DNA of 64,000 nucleotides from the NCBI RefSeq assembly GCF_037478135.1, contig NZ_JBBHDV010000014.1, positions 1 to 64,000 of the forward strand, in the 5' to 3' direction. Shown here piece after piece: positions 39,624 through 49,775 of this stretch. Source of the DNA: Denitratimonas sp037478135 (GTDB lineage Bacteria; Pseudomonadota; Gammaproteobacteria; Xanthomonadales; Xanthomonadaceae). The translations under genes were made by a program, and so were the position numbers. The notes under the pieces were generated by a model that saw only the letters and a list, made by a program, of their open reading frames with translations, ran no database searches and was not told the DNA's origin. The first letter of the stretch is position 1. Each line of letters begins with the position of its first letter.

Positions 39624-40265
39624 TCAATCGAAGTCTATTCGATCCGGCAGAGTTGGCAGCGTGTAAAACCCATGCTTGCCTGTTTCCAGAATCAGCATAC
39701 CCACTGCGCCGGCAATCTGTGCTGCAAGTTTCATGTAGATCTGGCTGTCCATGATGTAGTCCTTGGGTAGCCGTATGGAAGCCCTCAGTTCAACTGAATT
39801 TGGTGGCTCCAAATCTGAGAATATAACATCCCACCCGCTGGAAACTAGGGCTCCTGTTAACAATTGTAACCAACCCTCGTAACTGTCTCCGGTTGCAGCA
39901 GCATCGGATCCAAGACCCACACGCAGACGCACTCGGAACAAGCTGCATTCAAGAAAAATGTAATGTGTTCCCAGCGTCGCTGTCGCCACCTCGTAACGCA
40001 CACGGTATAGGTCGCTTGGCTCCAGGTACTGGACACCGATCTCCCTGGAACCACCGTTGGTGGCGATGACATCGCGGATGCGGGTGGCCTTCATGACCAC
40101 GGTCTTGAGAACTCCCGGGACATATTGCGTCATGTAACGCTCGATGCGGCTCCGTGTTCTTTCAACCACCTTCCGCCGCTCTTCTTCACGGGAAGGCCCT
40201 GATGGACCGGACGTTTTGGACATGTTTCTGTTGACTCGCGTGGCGTATGGTCGAATTAAAGGCAC
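39624..40265 (-). CDS. Protein of unknown function
   Basis: 213 aa from GTG 40265, chosen because AAGGA lies 5 nt upstream; ATG 40223 has none. Charged N-terminus then an alpha/beta domain (YRVRYEVATATLGTHYIFLECSLFRVRLRVGLGSD). No family recognised. AT-richer than the neighbours. Confidence 0.55.
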   Translation of the reverse strand: MPLIRPYATRVNRNMSKTSGPSGPSREEERRKVVERTRSRIERYMTQYVPGVLKTVVMKATRIRDVIATNGGSREIGVQYLEPSDLYRVRYEVATATLGTHYIFLECSLFRVRLRVGLGSDAAATGDSYEGWLQLLTGALVSSGWDVIFSDLEPPNSVELRASIRLPKDYIMDSQIYMKLAAQIAGAVGMLILETGKHGFYTLPTLPDRIDFD

Positions 40266-40368
40266 GTCTTCCTTAGTGCCTTCTCGACTGGCATTGGCAT
40301 GGTAGCACTCGCCTCAACAAGCGCCAGCCAACCTTTGACACTTCCTCAGTTTTCCTTCACTTGATAGC

Positions 40369-40395
40369 AAGGGGCCGCGCATAGCGCGGCCCCTT
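40369..40395 (-). terminator. Terminator of the giant DUF11 gene
   Basis: AAGGGGCCGCGC/GCGCGGCCCCTT stem, 23 nt after the stop at 40418 (minus strand). Confidence 0.8.
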
Positions 40396-40417
40396 GTCGT
40401 AAATCCCTCCAGATCAG

Positions 40418-43400
40418 TTAAATCCGTTTGCGAATCCTGGCACCGATGGCAAGCATCATCAGAGCCAGGATGGCAAGGGCAGGGATCGAGGTCGTCGGGA
40501 TCAAGAGTACATCTTTTTGACCCAGGACACGCGGCGTGGTTGACGCCTCGTCGCTGTTGTCCGACTCATCCTCATCATCCTCGTTCGAAGTGGCGACAAC
40601 CTGGTTGAGCCAGTCGCCCTCCTCCAGCACCACCGCCCTGATGGTCAGGGTAGCGGTTTGCTCGCTGGCCAGATCACCCACTGTCCACAAACCAACCTCG
40701 TCATCGTAGGTGCCCAAGGTCGTTTCAGCCTCCTCAAAGGTGTAGCCAGAGGGCAGCTTCTCGGTGACCTGGACCCCGGTGGCATCCCGCAAGCCACGAT
40801 TGCCCAGCTCAACGGTGAAGGTCACGATCTGACCCACTTCAGGACGATTGGTGTCTACGGTCTTGATGACGTAGAGGTCCACGCCACCACCACGCAGGGT
40901 GACGGTCGCCGTATCCTGGTTGTTCTCCAGGCTCGGATCTTCCTGATCGGCTTCGACCACCACGATGTTGGTGTGGTCATCACCTTCCAGCACCGTGGCC
41001 ACCATGGTGAGCGTGACGCTCTCGCCGTTGGCAAGATCGCCCACGGTCCAGACGCCCTGGTCATAGGCGCCGCGTTCGGCCACATCGGACACATACTCCA
41101 ATCCGGCAGGCAGATCTTCGGCCACCAGCACGCCGGTGGCATCGGACGGACCGTGGTTGGTGACCACGACAGTGAAGACCACCTCGTCGCCTTCCTCCAC
41201 GCTGTCCTTGTCCACCGTCTTGACGATGCCAAGATCGGCCACAGGCGTGGGATCGGGGGTGATCTCATCTTCCGGCGGCGTCGGATCGTCCTCATCGGAG
41301 GTCGCGGTCACATGGTTGCGGTAGCTGCCTTCGGCCAGCACTGTGGCCACCAGCGTCAGCGTGGCACTGTCGCCGTTGGCAAGGTTGCCCACGGTCCACA
41401 GGCCCGTACCGACATCGTAGACACCCTGGGTCGCATCGCCGGACACGAACTGGTAACCGGTTTCCAACTGCTCGGTCACGACCACGTTCGTCGCACTGGA
41501 CGGGCCGGCATTGCTGATCTCGATCGAGAAGGTGATGTCATCACCGACCCTTGGGGTCATCGTGTCAGCGGTCTTCACCAATTGCAGATCGGCTTCAGGC
41601 ACCGGGTCCGGCGTGATTTCGTCCTCCGGCAATGTCGGATCATCTTCGTCCGCACCGGCCACCACGTAGTTGCGGTAGCTGCCCTCGGCCAGCACCGTGG
41701 CCACCAGCGTCAGCGTGGCACTGTCACCGTTGGGCAGCGTGCCCACGGTCCACAAGCCGGTGCCGGCGTCATAGGCGCCCTGGGTCGCGTTGGCAGACAC
41801 GAAGCTGTAGCCCGTCTCCAACTGTTCGGTCACGACCACGTTCGTGGCGTCGGACGGACCAGCGTTGCTGACCACCACGTTGAATGTGATGTCGTCACCC
41901 ACCTTCGGCTCCATCGTGTCGGCTGTCTTGACCAGCGACAGATCCGCAATCGGAGTGGGATCCGGGGTGATCTCATCTTCCGGCAGCGTCGGGTCATCCT
42001 CATCGGCGCCAGCCACCACGTAGTTGCGGTAGCTGCCCTCGGCCAGCACTGTTGCCACCAGCGTCAGCGTGGCGCTGTCGCCGTTGGCAAGGTTGCCCAC
42101 GGCCCACAGGCCGGTGCCGGGGTCATAGGCGCCCTGGGTCGCGTTGGCGGACACGAAGCTGTAGCCCGTCTCCAACTGCTCGGTCACGACCACATTCGTG
42201 GCGTCGGACGGTCCAGCGTTGCTGACCACCACGCTGAACGTGATGTTGTCGCCCACGTTCGGCGTCATCGTGTCGGCCGTCTTCACAATATGCAGATCAG
42301 CGATCGGCGTCGGGTCCGGAGTGATCTCATCTTCCGGATCCGTTGGATCATCTTCGTCCGCACCGGCCACCACGTAGTTGCGGTAGTTGCCCTCGGCCAG
42401 CACCGTGGCCACCAGCGTCAGCGTGGCACTGTCACCGTTGGCGAGATTGCCCACGGTCCACAGGCCGGTGCCAGCGTCGTAGGCACCTTGCGTGGCACTG
42501 GAAGAAACGAAGCTGTAGCCCGTCTCCAACTGTTCGGTCACGACCACATTCGTGGCGCTGGACGGGCCGGCATTGCTGACCACCACACTGAACGTGATGT
42601 CGTCACCCACCCTGGGGGTCATCGAGTCAGCCGTCTTCACCAGTTGCAGATCAGCCACCGGCACAGGATCAGGTGTGACCTCATCCTGGTTGTCGGTCGG
42701 ATCCGGGTCTTCTTCGTTACCCACCACGACGACCGCGTTGCGGTAGCTGCCTTCAGCCAAGACTTCGACGGTCAGGACCAAAGTCGCGCCGGCACCGTTT
42801 GCCAGATTGCCAATGGTCCACAAACCGCTTGCAGCGTCATAGCCACCGAGCGTAGGCACCGCCGAAACCAGACTGTAACCGGATTCGATCAGCTCTGTGA
42901 CCACCACACCCGTTGCATCAGACGGACCGGCGTTGAAGACATCAACCTGGAAGGTGATGGTTTCACCTACCTGCGGGGTCATGAACTCGGTGACCTTGTG
43001 GACGCTGAGGTTTGCAACAGGGGTCGGAGTTGGAGTCGATTCGTCCTCGTTGTTTTCCGGGTCCGGATCATCTTCGTTACCGGACACCACCACCACGTTC
43101 TGGTAGCTGCCGGAGGCCAACACTTCAGCCACCAGGGTCAGCGTGGCGCTGGCGCCATTGCCCAGGTCGCCAATGCTCCACAGACCGGTGCCGGCGTTGT
43201 AGCTGCCAGCGGTAACAGAAGATGTGACATAGGACAGGCCGGACGGGAGCTGCTCAGCCACCTCGACGCCAGTGGCATCAGATGGGCCGGCGTTGCTGAC
43301 CACTACGGTAAAGGTGACCTGATCCCCGATATGAGGCGTCTGGTTGTCTACCACCTTGACCACGCCAAGATCTGAAACTGGCGTCGGGTCAGGCGTGATT

Positions 43401-46400
43401 TCGTCCTCGGGGGTGGTCGGATCCTCTTCATCCCCACCGCCGACCACATAGTTGCGGTACTCGCCTTCTGCCAACACCAGCGCAGTCAGGGTCAGGGTCG
43501 CGCTCTCACCGTTGGCCAGATTACCCACGGTCCACAGGCCAGTCACTGCATCGTAGGTGCCAGCAGTGGCCGACGCGGATACAAAGCTGTATCCGGTTTC
43601 CAGTTGCTCATCCACCACCACATTGGTGGCTGTGGACGGACCGGCGTTGGAGATGACGACCGAGAACACGATGGTGTCCCCGACATTGGGGGTCATGTTG
43701 TCCGCAGTCTTGACCAGCGTCAGGTCAGCCACCGGCACCGGCGTCGGGGTTTCCTCATCCTCGTTGTTCTCCGGAATCGGATCCTCTTCATCACCCAGGA
43801 TGATGACGTGGTTGCGGTAGCTGCCTTCGGCCAGCACATCGACCGTCAGATACAGCGTGGCAGACTCGCCGTTAAGCAGATCGCCGATGGTCCACAGTCC
43901 GGTGGCTTCATCGTATGCACCATGCGATGCCGTTGAAGACACGTAGTTGTATCCGGACTCAAGCTGCTCGTTAACTACCACATTGGAGGCAGTGGAAGGA
44001 CCATGGTTGGTCGCAATCACGGTGTAGGTGATCTGACCACCAATGCGCGGGTCACCAATTTCCTCTGACCCCTCGATCATCTTTTGTACGCCAAGGTCGG
44101 CCAGCGGCACCGGATCCGGGGTCACCTCATCCTCATCATTGATCGGATCAGGGTCTTCTTCGTTACCGGACACCACGACCGCGTTGCGGTACTCACCCTC
44201 TGCCTGCACCAGCGCTACCAGGGTCAGGGTGGCACTTTCGCCATTACCCAGATTGCCCACGGACCACAAGCCGGTGCCTTCGTTGTAACTGCCCACCGTT
44301 GCCGCTGCGGAGACGAAGCTGTAGCCCGACTCCAGCTGCTCGGTCACCTGGACACCCGTCGCATCGGACGGACCGGCGTTGTTGATCACGACCGTGAAGG
44401 TCACTGCCTCACCGACATACGGCGTGGCGTTGTCCACGCTCTTGGTCACACCCAGATCCGATACCGGAGTCGGGTTCGGCGTTTCCTCATCCTCTGGCGG
44501 CGTTGGATCCTCTTCATCGGCCGTGGCGGTCACCACGTTCCGGTAATCGCCGCTGGCCAGCACGCGAGCCACAAGAGACAGGCGAGCCTGCCCACCGTTG
44601 GCCAGGCTGCCCACATTCCACAGGCCAGTGCCGCTGTCATAGGCGCCGGTATCGGCCTGTGCGGAGACGAACTCGAAGCCGGACGGCAGTTGCTCAATCA
44701 CACGGACGTTAGTGGCATCGGACGGGCCGTTGTTGCGGACCACGACCGTGAAGACCACCTGATCGCCCACTCGCGGTGTCGGGTTATCAACCACCTTGAT
44801 CAGGTCAAGGTCTGCAACCGGCACAGGGTCAGGCGTCACTTCATCTTCGTTGTCGCTCGGATCAGGATCTTCCTGATCAGCTTCACCGATCACGTAGTTT
44901 CGATACTCACCCGATGCCAGCACCAGGGCTTCCAGCGTCAGCGTCGCGCCCCCTTGATCAGCTAGATTGCCCACAGCCCACATGCCAAGGAACGGGTTGT
45001 AGGCCCCCTGGCTGGCGTTGGCCGACACGAACTGATAGCCGGTAGGAAGTTGCTCACTGACCCGGACGCCGGTTGCGTCAGATGGGCCGGCATTACGAAT
45101 TGAGACAGTAAACACAACCGTTTCGCCCACTCGCGGAGTCAGGGTATCGGCGTTCTTGGTTACCTGTAGATCGGCAGCCGGCATGATCGTGGTCTGCTCT
45201 TGCGCCACGTTGTCAGCCGGATAACTGTCTTCTTCGTCGCTTTCCACCGATGCGGTGTTGGTGATCACGGTTTCGGTGTTCACCACACCCGCCACAACAT
45301 TCACCGTGATCCGAGACTCCTCACCTGCAGCAAGCGTGGACTGATGCGTACAGATCAGATTGTTCCCGGCACCAGTACAATTCCAGCCTGATCCCGTGGC
45401 TGAGATGAGGGTCAACTCCGCTGGCACCTGATCGCTCACAGTGACATTGGTAGCTGCCGATGGCCCGACATTGGTCACGTCCAGGTAATACTCGAACGCC
45501 TGACCGGTATAGACCGGATCAGCACTGTCGGTCTTGGCGATCGACAGGCCAGCTGTGGCATTCACCACGGTCTCGACGCTGCTGCTGTTGTTGCCGAGGA
45601 CCGGATCGGTCGTGGTTGAGCTGATGGTTGCCGTGTTGACCAGGGTCGTCGGCAGCTCAGGCGCCCTTACCTGCACCCAGGCAGCTGTTGATGCTTGCTG
45701 ATTGGTCGGTGTCGACGGAATACTTGCACGATTGCAGGTCAGCGTCTGACCCGCCATGGCACATGACCAGCCATTGTCCTGAGAATGGCCCAGGTAGGTG
45801 ACTCCGGCAGGCAGCGTATCCACGATCTGAGCGCTTAGCGCCGGATTCGGCCCATTGTTGCGGGCACGGATCTGGTAGGTGAAGGTCGCTTCGGCCATCA
45901 CCGATGAGGGAGCGCTCTTAAATACCGCAAGGTCCGCTTCCTGCGTGACTTCCGTGGTCGTGGTACAGGCCGGATTTGCCGGTGTCGGGTCGATGGTGGA
46001 AGACGAAGCCGTACAGGTGTTCGTGATCGGGCCGGGCGTGGTTGGTGCCGTGCCGGAGATCGTGATCGGTGGAATCGTTCCCACGGACGCGATGGCACGA
46101 TCACAGGTCACAACCGAACCGGCTACTGCACAGGCCCAGCCTGTACCAGTCGCGGCGATGTTGGTCACGCCAGCGGGCACCGTATCGACTACCTGGACGT
46201 TCTCAGCCACCGCAGGGCCGGCATTGTTGCCTGTGATGTTCCAGGTGATGGCGCCGCCTGCGGCAATCGTTGCAGGGCCGGCCTTCTGGAACGACAGATC
46301 AGCGGTTTGTGCCAGGACTGTCGTGGTTGCCTCGCAGTCCGGGTTTTGCGGCGTTGGGTCAACTTGCGAACTAGCCGTACATACATTGCGGAGGGTGGAA

Positions 46401-47866
46401 CCTGGGGCAGCGGTGACATTGGCCGTGATCGTGATCGGCGGCAATGGCCCAATTGGTGCCTCGTAATTCGTGGCTCGCGTGCATCGCACATTGCGGGGGG
46501 GATTGATCAAACTGCATGACCAGCCACTTCCACTTGCAGAAACATAGGTTGTTCCCAGCGGCAGGGTGTCATTGACATAAATCCCACGGCCACGGTCAGG
46601 ACCAGCATTGGTGCCTTGGATGGTCCAGCTAATGTTGCTACCCGTGACCACGGTGTCAGGACCGGTCTTGACGAAGGTCAGATCGGCCGGACCACGGACG
46701 GTGGTATTGGCCGACGAACTTTTCGGTGAAATGCCATCTGCCGCGACCGATGCGGTGTTCGTCACAAAGATGGGGAATGTACCCGTTGGCTCAAACCGCA
46801 CATTGACGTTGATCGAGTCCAGGCGCGTTGGCAAAAGGTTCGGGCGCGTGCAGGTCAGGCGATCCCGAGTTCCCACAAGACTGCTGCTACAGGTGAAATT
46901 GCCGGTGGTCAGGAAGCTCTGGAAACGAACGCCTTCCGGCAAGGTGTCTTCGACCACAAGATTGGTCGCGGAGCTGCCACCGGTGTTGGTTACGGTGATC
47001 ACATAGTTGTGATTGGTGTTGAGCTGGACGGCATCCGGACCGGACTTGACGATTCGCAGGTCAGCTGGGCCAGGAGAACCCTGCCCACCGAGGCAGCCGC
47101 GAATGATAATTCCATCATCCTGAGCAGTCATGCTCGATGTATAAACGATCTCACCAGTTCCCGCACGAGCAACTGGCCGAGCACCTTCTGCCGCAAAGTG
47201 GATACAGCCAGCCCATGAGCCACCATTACCCACAAACCACCCTTTTGAGCGCCAATCATCAGTGAGGCGAAACCCATTTCCTTGACCCACCCACCACCAT
47301 GCAGTGGCTCCGGGGCTTAGAACTCCCGCCCATTGATTACCGGGAATGTGCCCCGCATGGTCTGGCTGATAATACGCCATCCACTCAGTTGAGTAGGGAA
47401 TCCCGTTTTCCTGAGCTACATCTTGTGGCCATACTCCAGTATATGGGAATGGATCAGTACGCCTACTAATGAATGATGGATGTGCATTATGTTCACCAAG
47501 AAATGCCTGATCGCCAGGATCGTACAGCCCGTTTTTTCGGATGGGATTAAACGCCACAACACGAAAACGACACGCTTCGCCACCGTTATTTGTGACGCCA
47601 AGCCGCCACCTTGCAGTTTCGTACTCTTCACCATCATCATTTGTTCTAACAACCGGTGCGCTAGGCCACCATGCTTCACTCAGTGACGTGCAGGCAGGGA
47701 TAGGATCTTCGCAGAATCGCGGATCATCTGAAGCCTCTCCGCTTGGGCAGAGTTTGTTATCGACTGCCACATTTGTATTTTGAGCAGCCTTTACTTCTTG
47801 CAAGCCCCCCGCACCTACCAAGAGGGCCAGAAGCGCCCCTACAACCTTCCCTGTTGAACTTTTCAT
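40418..47866 (-). CDS. Giant DUF11-repeat surface protein (about 2480 aa)
   Basis: Signal peptide (MKSSTGKVVGALLALLVGAGGLQEVKA), a unique N-terminal domain (about 30-270, several Cys/Trp), about five Cys-containing DUF11 repeats, then 13 more uniform repeats of about 110-120 aa, each of the form ADLxxxKTAD..TP.VGD...V.NAGPSDATNVVV.EQL..GY.FVSA, joined by acidic linkers (DPDPENNEDEVTPDP type). The C-terminus (IPTTSIPALAILALMMLAIGARIRKRI) is a membrane helix plus Arg tail like IPTL-type sorting signals. GGAG lies 5 nt before ATG 47866. Expected to be an extended, Ca-binding-type adhesin stalk; a role in mating contact is inferred by analogy with Ig-repeat proteins of IncHI plasmids. Confidence 0.8.
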   Translation of the reverse strand: MKSSTGKVVGALLALLVGAGGLQEVKAAQNTNVAVDNKLCPSGEASDDPRFCEDPIPACTSLSEAWWPSAPVVRTNDDGEEYETARWRLGVTNNGGEACRFRVVAFNPIRKNGLYDPGDQAFLGEHNAHPSFISRRTDPFPYTGVWPQDVAQENGIPYSTEWMAYYQPDHAGHIPGNQWAGVLSPGATAWWWVGQGNGFRLTDDWRSKGWFVGNGGSWAGCIHFAAEGARPVARAGTGEIVYTSSMTAQDDGIIIRGCLGGQGSPGPADLRIVKSGPDAVQLNTNHNYVITVTNTGGSSATNLVVEDTLPEGVRFQSFLTTGNFTCSSSLVGTRDRLTCTRPNLLPTRLDSINVNVRFEPTGTFPIFVTNTASVAADGISPKSSSANTTVRGPADLTFVKTGPDTVVTGSNISWTIQGTNAGPDRGRGIYVNDTLPLGTTYVSASGSGWSCSLINPPRNVRCTRATNYEAPIGPLPPITITANVTAAPGSTLRNVCTASSQVDPTPQNPDCEATTTVLAQTADLSFQKAGPATIAAGGAITWNITGNNAGPAVAENVQVVDTVPAGVTNIAATGTGWACAVAGSVVTCDRAIASVGTIPPITISGTAPTTPGPITNTCTASSSTIDPTPANPACTTTTEVTQEADLAVFKSAPSSVMAEATFTYQIRARNNGPNPALSAQIVDTLPAGVTYLGHSQDNGWSCAMAGQTLTCNRASIPSTPTNQQASTAAWVQVRAPELPTTLVNTATISSTTTDPVLGNNSSSVETVVNATAGLSIAKTDSADPVYTGQAFEYYLDVTNVGPSAATNVTVSDQVPAELTLISATGSGWNCTGAGNNLICTHQSTLAAGEESRITVNVVAGVVNTETVITNTASVESDEEDSYPADNVAQEQTTIMPAADLQVTKNADTLTPRVGETVVFTVSIRNAGPSDATGVRVSEQLPTGYQFVSANASQGAYNPFLGMWAVGNLADQGGATLTLEALVLASGEYRNYVIGEADQEDPDPSDNEDEVTPDPVPVADLDLIKVVDNPTPRVGDQVVFTVVVRNNGPSDATNVRVIEQLPSGFEFVSAQADTGAYDSGTGLWNVGSLANGGQARLSLVARVLASGDYRNVVTATADEEDPTPPEDEETPNPTPVSDLGVTKSVDNATPYVGEAVTFTVVINNAGPSDATGVQVTEQLESGYSFVSAAATVGSYNEGTGLWSVGNLGNGESATLTLVALVQAEGEYRNAVVVSGNEEDPDPINDEDEVTPDPVPLADLGVQKMIEGSEEIGDPRIGGQITYTVIATNHGPSTASNVVVNEQLESGYNYVSSTASHGAYDEATGLWTIGDLLNGESATLYLTVDVLAEGSYRNHVIILGDEEDPIPENNEDEETPTPVPVADLTLVKTADNMTPNVGDTIVFSVVISNAGPSTATNVVVDEQLETGYSFVSASATAGTYDAVTGLWTVGNLANGESATLTLTALVLAEGEYRNYVVGGGDEEDPTTPEDEITPDPTPVSDLGVVKVVDNQTPHIGDQVTFTVVVSNAGPSDATGVEVAEQLPSGLSYVTSSVTAGSYNAGTGLWSIGDLGNGASATLTLVAEVLASGSYQNVVVVSGNEDDPDPENNEDESTPTPTPVANLSVHKVTEFMTPQVGETITFQVDVFNAGPSDATGVVVTELIESGYSLVSAVPTLGGYDAASGLWTIGNLANGAGATLVLTVEVLAEGSYRNAVVVVGNEEDPDPTDNQDEVTPDPVPVADLQLVKTADSMTPRVGDDITFSVVVSNAGPSSATNVVVTEQLETGYSFVSSSATQGAYDAGTGLWTVGNLANGDSATLTLVATVLAEGNYRNYVVAGADEDDPTDPEDEITPDPTPIADLHIVKTADTMTPNVGDNITFSVVVSNAGPSDATNVVVTEQLETGYSFVSANATQGAYDPGTGLWAVGNLANGDSATLTLVATVLAEGSYRNYVVAGADEDDPTLPEDEITPDPTPIADLSLVKTADTMEPKVGDDITFNVVVSNAGPSDATNVVVTEQLETGYSFVSANATQGAYDAGTGLWTVGTLPNGDSATLTLVATVLAEGSYRNYVVAGADEDDPTLPEDEITPDPVPEADLQLVKTADTMTPRVGDDITFSIEISNAGPSSATNVVVTEQLETGYQFVSGDATQGVYDVGTGLWTVGNLANGDSATLTLVATVLAEGSYRNHVTATSDEDDPTPPEDEITPDPTPVADLGIVKTVDKDSVEEGDEVVFTVVVTNHGPSDATGVLVAEDLPAGLEYVSDVAERGAYDQGVWTVGDLANGESVTLTMVATVLEGDDHTNIVVVEADQEDPSLENNQDTATVTLRGGGVDLYVIKTVDTNRPEVGQIVTFTVELGNRGLRDATGVQVTEKLPSGYTFEEAETTLGTYDDEVGLWTVGDLASEQTATLTIRAVVLEEGDWLNQVVATSNEDDEDESDNSDEASTTPRVLGQKDVLLIPTTSIPALAILALMMLAIGARIRKRI

Positions 47867-47930
47867 GTCCACTCCAAGATAAACAAAGCATCAAATTGCA
47901 TCAGGCAACCGCCACCACGACTGCCCCTAA

Positions 47931-49577
47931 TCAATCAGCCTCATCAGCCTCAACTTCGTACCCGTTTCTGAAAACCTGATACTGCTCAAACCCATCCTCA
48001 AACAACGGCGGCTCCCACCCTGGGTTGTTGACCTGGTGAGTCACGCTCGATGTGTTGTTTTGCAGGTTGGCGTCGCCCCGCGCACTGCGGACGTTGGCGG
48101 TGAAGACCGCGACCCCTGCTGTCGATGGCGCGGTGACCTGGATCGTCAGCGGCGCGCTGGCACCGTTTGCCAGATTGGCGCGGGTGCACGTCACCGAACC
48201 TGCACCCGGCAGGCAGCTCCAGCCAGCACCCGAGGCGCCGTTGTAGGCCGCGCCCGTGGGTAGGGCGAAGGTGGCCTCAACAGCGGTGGTGCCCATCGGA
48301 CCGTTGTTGCTCACTCCAACCAGATAGCTGTACTGCGCACCCCCGGCCTGCGGCCCGGGATTGGTCACACCTACTGCCAGATCTGCCGACTGCGAGTGCG
48401 TGACGATTTGGGTGCTTTCGGTGTCGGTGTTGTTGGCGCCCACCTCATCCGGAGTGATCGCACTGACCGAGACGGAATTGGTCAGCGTGGTCGACGTACC
48501 TGGCGCCGTGACAGAAACGACGATCTGTGAGCTGGTGCCTGCCGGCAGATTCCCGCGCAGACACTTGAGCGTGCGATTGGTCAGCGAACAGGTCCAGCCA
48601 GGAGCTGACGTGCCCACATAGGTGAGCGGGCCGGGCAGGGTGTAGGTCACCTCCGCATTGGCCGCTGTCGATGGACCCAGATTCTCTACGGTGATGGTGT
48701 ATGCGTAGGCCGTAGAGGCCACCACCGGGTCATAGGCGTCCGCCATGGAGATCGCCAGATCGGCAGATGCCGGCGTGCCGCTGACCTGGGTGCTCTGGGT
48801 CGATACGTTGTTGGCCTGGTTCGGATCCGAACTGCTGGCGCTTGCAGTCACCGTCGCATTGAGCGTGTGGCCCGGGGCAGCCGGCGCCAGCAGGTTGACG
48901 CTGGCAGATGACGAAGCCCCATACGCAAGCGATGTCAGCGATGCGCAGGTGACCTGTACGCCGGAGCGAGTGCAAGACCATCCCGGACCGCCCGCACTGT
49001 TGTAGACGGCCTCGCCCGGGATCGTGAACAGTAGGCTCGGCGACCTTGCTTCATCGGGGCCAGCATTGAAAACGGTAGCGGTGTAGCTGAAGGCCGCACC
49101 AGGCGCCACCGGGTCGACGCTATCGACCAGCGAAACCGCCAGATCAGCCGTCCCGGCAGGGAACGGCTCTTCGGTCAGCGCGTTATCGCAAATGATGTCT
49201 CCGGTTGAGGAGGTCGCCCGGAAGATCCTCACCTTGTAATTGCCGATGGTTTCCCACTCGTAATACTGGCTGCCGGCCAGGTAGACCATCTGGTAGATCG
49301 GGCCGTAGACCAACAAGCGCTGGCTTGGCACACCCGCCTGACCATTGCTGCGACGGCAGTTCGCTTGGGTGCTGTCAGGGACCATCACGGCGGTGGCGCC
49401 GCCCATGATTTCAACGAAGTAGTCGGTCGGATTGACCTCGTACCACTTGTTGTCCAGAACCAGATACCACACAGGCGTCAACGCCTGCGCCTGGGCGTGA
49501 CTCATGTTCAGCCCAAGCAGTCCTGCTGCCATCAGCGCGAGCCACAAAGCTCGCCCCCCTGTTTTCCGCTGTCCCAT
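47931..49577 (-). CDS. Secreted DUF11-repeat protein
   Basis: About 548 aa from ATG 49577 (signal peptide MGQRKTGGRALWLALMAAGLLGLNMSHAQA; ATG 49592 is alternative). A unique N-terminal domain (about 30-150) is followed by three DUF11-type repeats (ADLAVSLVDSVDPVAPGAAFSY, ADLAISMADAYDPV, ADLAVGVTNPG), each with a WSC...CTR pair. Near the end, PLFEDGFEQYQVF resembles the FxDGFE motif common in secreted Xanthomonadales proteins. No membrane anchor. Operator site at 49646-49664 upstream. Confidence 0.72.
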   Translation of the reverse strand: MGQRKTGGRALWLALMAAGLLGLNMSHAQAQALTPVWYLVLDNKWYEVNPTDYFVEIMGGATAVMVPDSTQANCRRSNGQAGVPSQRLLVYGPIYQMVYLAGSQYYEWETIGNYKVRIFRATSSTGDIICDNALTEEPFPAGTADLAVSLVDSVDPVAPGAAFSYTATVFNAGPDEARSPSLLFTIPGEAVYNSAGGPGWSCTRSGVQVTCASLTSLAYGASSSASVNLLAPAAPGHTLNATVTASASSSDPNQANNVSTQSTQVSGTPASADLAISMADAYDPVVASTAYAYTITVENLGPSTAANAEVTYTLPGPLTYVGTSAPGWTCSLTNRTLKCLRGNLPAGTSSQIVVSVTAPGTSTTLTNSVSVSAITPDEVGANNTDTESTQIVTHSQSADLAVGVTNPGPQAGGAQYSYLVGVSNNGPMGTTAVEATFALPTGAAYNGASGAGWSCLPGAGSVTCTRANLANGASAPLTIQVTAPSTAGVAVFTANVRSARGDANLQNNTSSVTHQVNNPGWEPPLFEDGFEQYQVFRNGYEVEADEAD

Positions 49578-49645
49578 TTGGATACCCGGCATTGCGCAAT
49601 GCGCGCCATCATCCACCCTTTGCCGTTCTGTTTCAACCTCTATTT

Positions 49646-49664
49646 GCGCGGATTCCGCACATTT
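49646..49664 (-). promoter_or_regulatory. Dispersed operator site before the DUF11 gene
   Basis: GCGCGGATTCCGCACATTT, on the minus strand AAATGTGCGGAATCCGCGC, matching the parA-promoter site at 6351-6368. About 70 bp before the start. Confidence 0.65.
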
Positions 49665-49775
49665 AAGGATCGAGAACACACGTTTACTGGTGCAATCCGA
49701 CCACCGAACACGCACAGCAAGACGCCGGCCAATGGCCGGCGCCTGGAAGTGACAGCGTGTTCTGGGGCGGCCGGG

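Noticed and set aside
40658..43375. 905-aa plus-strand ORF opposite the giant DUF11 gene
   Set aside because: Open only because the repeat codons leave this antisense frame free of stops; the periodic His/Arg-rich sequence mirrors the repeats.
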